7,362 bases of DNA from Armatimonadota bacterium (GTDB lineage Bacteria; Armatimonadota; UBA10988; DTZQ01): assembly GCA_012961305.1 (NCBI GenBank), contig DTZQ01000542.1, positions 1 to 7,362 of the forward strand. Direction: 5' to 3'. Below the pieces are notes generated by a model. It worked only from the letters and a program-made list of their open reading frames with translations. It made no database searches and had not been told where the DNA came from. Positions 5,834 to 7,362 of this stretch are shown here, piece after piece. Within the stretch, counting starts at the first letter, position 1. Each line of letters begins with the position of its first letter. The position numbers and the translations under genes are program-made.

Positions 5834-7362
5834 GTGGTAACGGCGGAGAAAAAAACAAGCGCCTCGTCCCCTCCGGTGGGAGCGGTGTTGGTAGTGGGCG
5901 CTGGCGTCGGAGGGATGCAGGCTGCCCTCGACTTGGCCGAGGCGGGATTCAAGGTCTATCTGGTGGATAAGACCCCGGCCTTGGGCGGGCGCATGGCCCA
6001 GTTGGACAAGACCTTTCCCACCAACGACTGCGCCATGTGCATCATTTCCCCTCGGCTGGTGGAATGCGCCCGACATCCGAACATTGACCTGCTCACCAGT
6101 ACGCAAGTGGAACAGGTGACCGGCGAGGCCGGTCACTTCCAGGTACAACTCCGCCGCCTGCCCACTTACGTGGACCCGGAGAAATGCAACGCCTGTGGAG
6201 ACTGTGTGGAGGTCTGTCCGGTAAGAGTGCCCGATGAGTTCAACGAGGGTCTGGGCGAGCGCAAAGCCATTTACAAACGCTATCCCCAGGCCATTCCCAA
6301 CACCTACGCCATTACCAAAAAGAACCGCCCTCCCTGTCAACTAACTTGCCCTGCCGGGGTCAACGTCCCCGGCTACCTGGCGCTCATCGCTCAAGGCAAG
6401 TTTTCGGAAGCGCTGGAGTTGATTCGGGAGCGACACCCCTTGCCGGCGGTGTGTGGTCGGGTTTGTCATCGTCCCTGCGAGGCCCAGTGCCATCGGGGGG
6501 AAAGGGACGAACCGGTGGCTATCAATGCCCTGAAGCGGTTCGTGGCCGATTACGAAAGGTGGCGGCGCCTCAGCGGAGAATCGGCCCCGGCCGAGGAAAC
6601 CCCCCTTCGTCGGTCCCCGCCGCCGGCTAAGAAAGAGGGCAAAGTGGCCATTGTGGGTTCGGGACCCGCCGGTTTGACGGCCGCCTCTGACCTGGCCCGG
6701 ATGGGCTACCAAGTGACGATTTTTGAGGCCCTGCCGGTCCTTGGGGGAATGCTCCAGGTGGGCATTCCCGCCTATCGCCTGCCCAAGGAGGTGCTCAACG
6801 CTGACCTGGGGGAAATTCTGGCCCTGGGGATAGAAGTGCGCCCCAATACTCCCCTCGGTCCGCAGTTGACCCTGCGGGATTTGCAGGAGCAGGGCTATCG
6901 GGCCATTTTCCTGGCCGTCGGGGCACAGCGGGGAGTAAAATTGGGGGTGCCCGGAGAGGAGGACTACCAGGGAGTTCTCGATGCCCTCACTTTCCTCAAG
7001 CGAGTCAATTTGGGGGACCGGACCAAGCCGGGGGATAAGGTGCTGGTCATTGGCGGGGGCAATTCGGCCATTGACGCTGCCCGTACTGCCCTGCGCCTGG
7101 GCTGCCGGGAGGTCACCGTGGTCTATCGCCGCACGCGCAAGGAAATGCCCGCCATTGCCACGGAAGTGGCGGCGGCGGAAGAAGAAGGCGTGCGGTTCCA
7201 TTACCTGGCCGCGCCGGTGAGAATCCGGGGCCAGGAGGGGAAGGTTACGGGTGTGGAATGTGTGCGGATGCGGTTGGGAGAGCCCGATGAGAGCGGCCGC
7301 CGCCGGCCCATACCTCTGTTTAATCATGGACTTAGCCACTGCCTTTGTACAATTGAATACCC
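5834..7362 (+). CDS. hdrA: HdrA-GltD/NfnB fusion flavoprotein, 3' end missing or interrupted
   Basis: 509 codons are visible and the protein is incomplete. Residues 15-130 are a standard HdrA N-terminus: FAD motif GAGVGG (22-27), the HdrA signature PTNDCAMCIISPRLVECARHP with C66, C69 and C78, then one ferredoxin motif (C118, C121, C124, C128-P). The HdrA-typical DEFNEGLGERKAIY follows. Where a second ferredoxin motif is expected, the protein switches to a GltD/NfnB-type module. That module has a cysteine-rich Fer4_20 domain (C168, C172, C207, C211, C215, C219), FAD motif GSGPAGL (275-281), and NADPH motif GGGNSAID (407-414) followed by YRRTRKEMPA (431-440), whose arginines suit the NADPH 2'-phosphate. 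HdrA is the bifurcating flavin subunit of HdrABC; the fused module supplies a probable NAD(P)H site. The GTG start at 5834 is the first possible one after the in-frame hdrB stop (5822-5824); GGGAG lies at 5817-5821. From residue 495 (base 7316) the translation no longer matches the family. Confidence 0.92.
   Translation, partial: MVTAEKKTSASSPPVGAVLVVGAGVGGMQAALDLAEAGFKVYLVDKTPALGGRMAQLDKTFPTNDCAMCIISPRLVECARHPNIDLLTSTQVEQVTGEAGHFQVQLRRLPTYVDPEKCNACGDCVEVCPVRVPDEFNEGLGERKAIYKRYPQAIPNTYAITKKNRPPCQLTCPAGVNVPGYLALIAQGKFSEALELIRERHPLPAVCGRVCHRPCEAQCHRGERDEPVAINALKRFVADYERWRRLSGESAPAEETPLRRSPPPAKKEGKVAIVGSGPAGLTAASDLARMGYQVTIFEALPVLGGMLQVGIPAYRLPKEVLNADLGEILALGIEVRPNTPLGPQLTLRDLQEQGYRAIFLAVGAQRGVKLGVPGEEDYQGVLDALTFLKRVNLGDRTKPGDKVLVIGGGNSAIDAARTALRLGCREVTVVYRRTRKEMPAIATEVAAAEEEGVRFHYLAAPVRIRGQEGKVTGVECVRMRLGEPDESGRRRPIPLFNHGLSHCLCTIEY
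7316..7362. other. Foreign-looking junction sequence at the right edge, interrupting hdrA
   Basis: Up to RRRPIP (ending at 7315) the reading frame follows the GltD family, which would continue with something like PGSEF and an FAD-site AIGQ segment. Instead the frame reads LFNHGLSHCLCTIEY. These 47 bases are about 40% GC against about 60% in the flanking gene and contain an 8-bp palindrome TTGTACAA (7345-7352). The frame happens to stay open to the edge. An insertion-sequence end starting near CTGTTTAATC, or an assembly chimera, would both explain it. I do not recognise the element. Confidence 0.65.

Noticed and set aside
5915..5917. ATG at hdrA codon 28 as an alternative start
   Set aside because: It would cut off the GAGVGG FAD-binding motif, which is required in HdrA; GTG at 5834 keeps it.
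6341..7339. 332-codon open frame on the minus strand
   Set aside because: It lies fully antisense to hdrA, has no recognisable domain, and is explained by the GC-rich codon pattern of the opposite strand.

Overview
The window is roughly 60% GC and reads as a fragment of an anaerobic, diderm (outer-membrane) bacterium. The outer-membrane channel begins with an S-layer homology (SLH) domain, a way of tethering the outer membrane to the cell wall that is known from deep-branching diderms (Thermotogae, Deinococcus-Thermus, cyanobacteria, diderm Firmicutes and similar groups). A heterodisulfide-reductase-type hdrCBA cluster points to anaerobic, ferredoxin- and thiol-linked metabolism. I cannot name the phylum from this sequence alone.

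Left third (1-2009, minus strand): two genes of a heavy-metal efflux system. A TolC/CusC-family outer-membrane channel with an SLH domain overlaps by 20 nt the start of a CusB-type periplasmic adaptor that runs off the left edge. The visible part of the adaptor has a membrane anchor followed by two nearly identical metal-binding domains. The RND pump gene would be expected further left.

Centre (2010-4148): a divergent intergenic region carries a perfect inverted repeat on the efflux side and a full-consensus sigma-70 promoter on the other. That promoter drives an Rrf2-family Fe-S regulator and nadA (quinolinate synthase, NAD biosynthesis), 27 nt apart and probably co-transcribed. An imperfect hairpin follows nadA, then a free-standing response-regulator receiver domain.

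Right third (4149-7362, plus strand): a palindromic intergenic element, then hdrC, hdrB and hdrA, tightly spaced. HdrC (two [4Fe-4S] clusters) and HdrB (two CCG domains with all ten cysteines) look complete. HdrA is unusual. Its canonical N-terminal domain and first ferredoxin motif run straight into a GltD/NfnB-like NADPH:FAD module at the point where the second HdrA ferredoxin motif would be expected. This suggests an Hdr complex with its own NAD(P)H site, and so a possible NAD(P)H-linked flavin bifurcation complex that needs no separate hydrogenase or Flx partner (inference).

Both ends of the window look like assembly or repeat boundaries. The left edge lies inside a near-perfect 123-bp-period tandem repeat. 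The last 47 bases are AT-richer and do not encode the expected GltD continuation, so hdrA appears interrupted or chimeric from about 7316.
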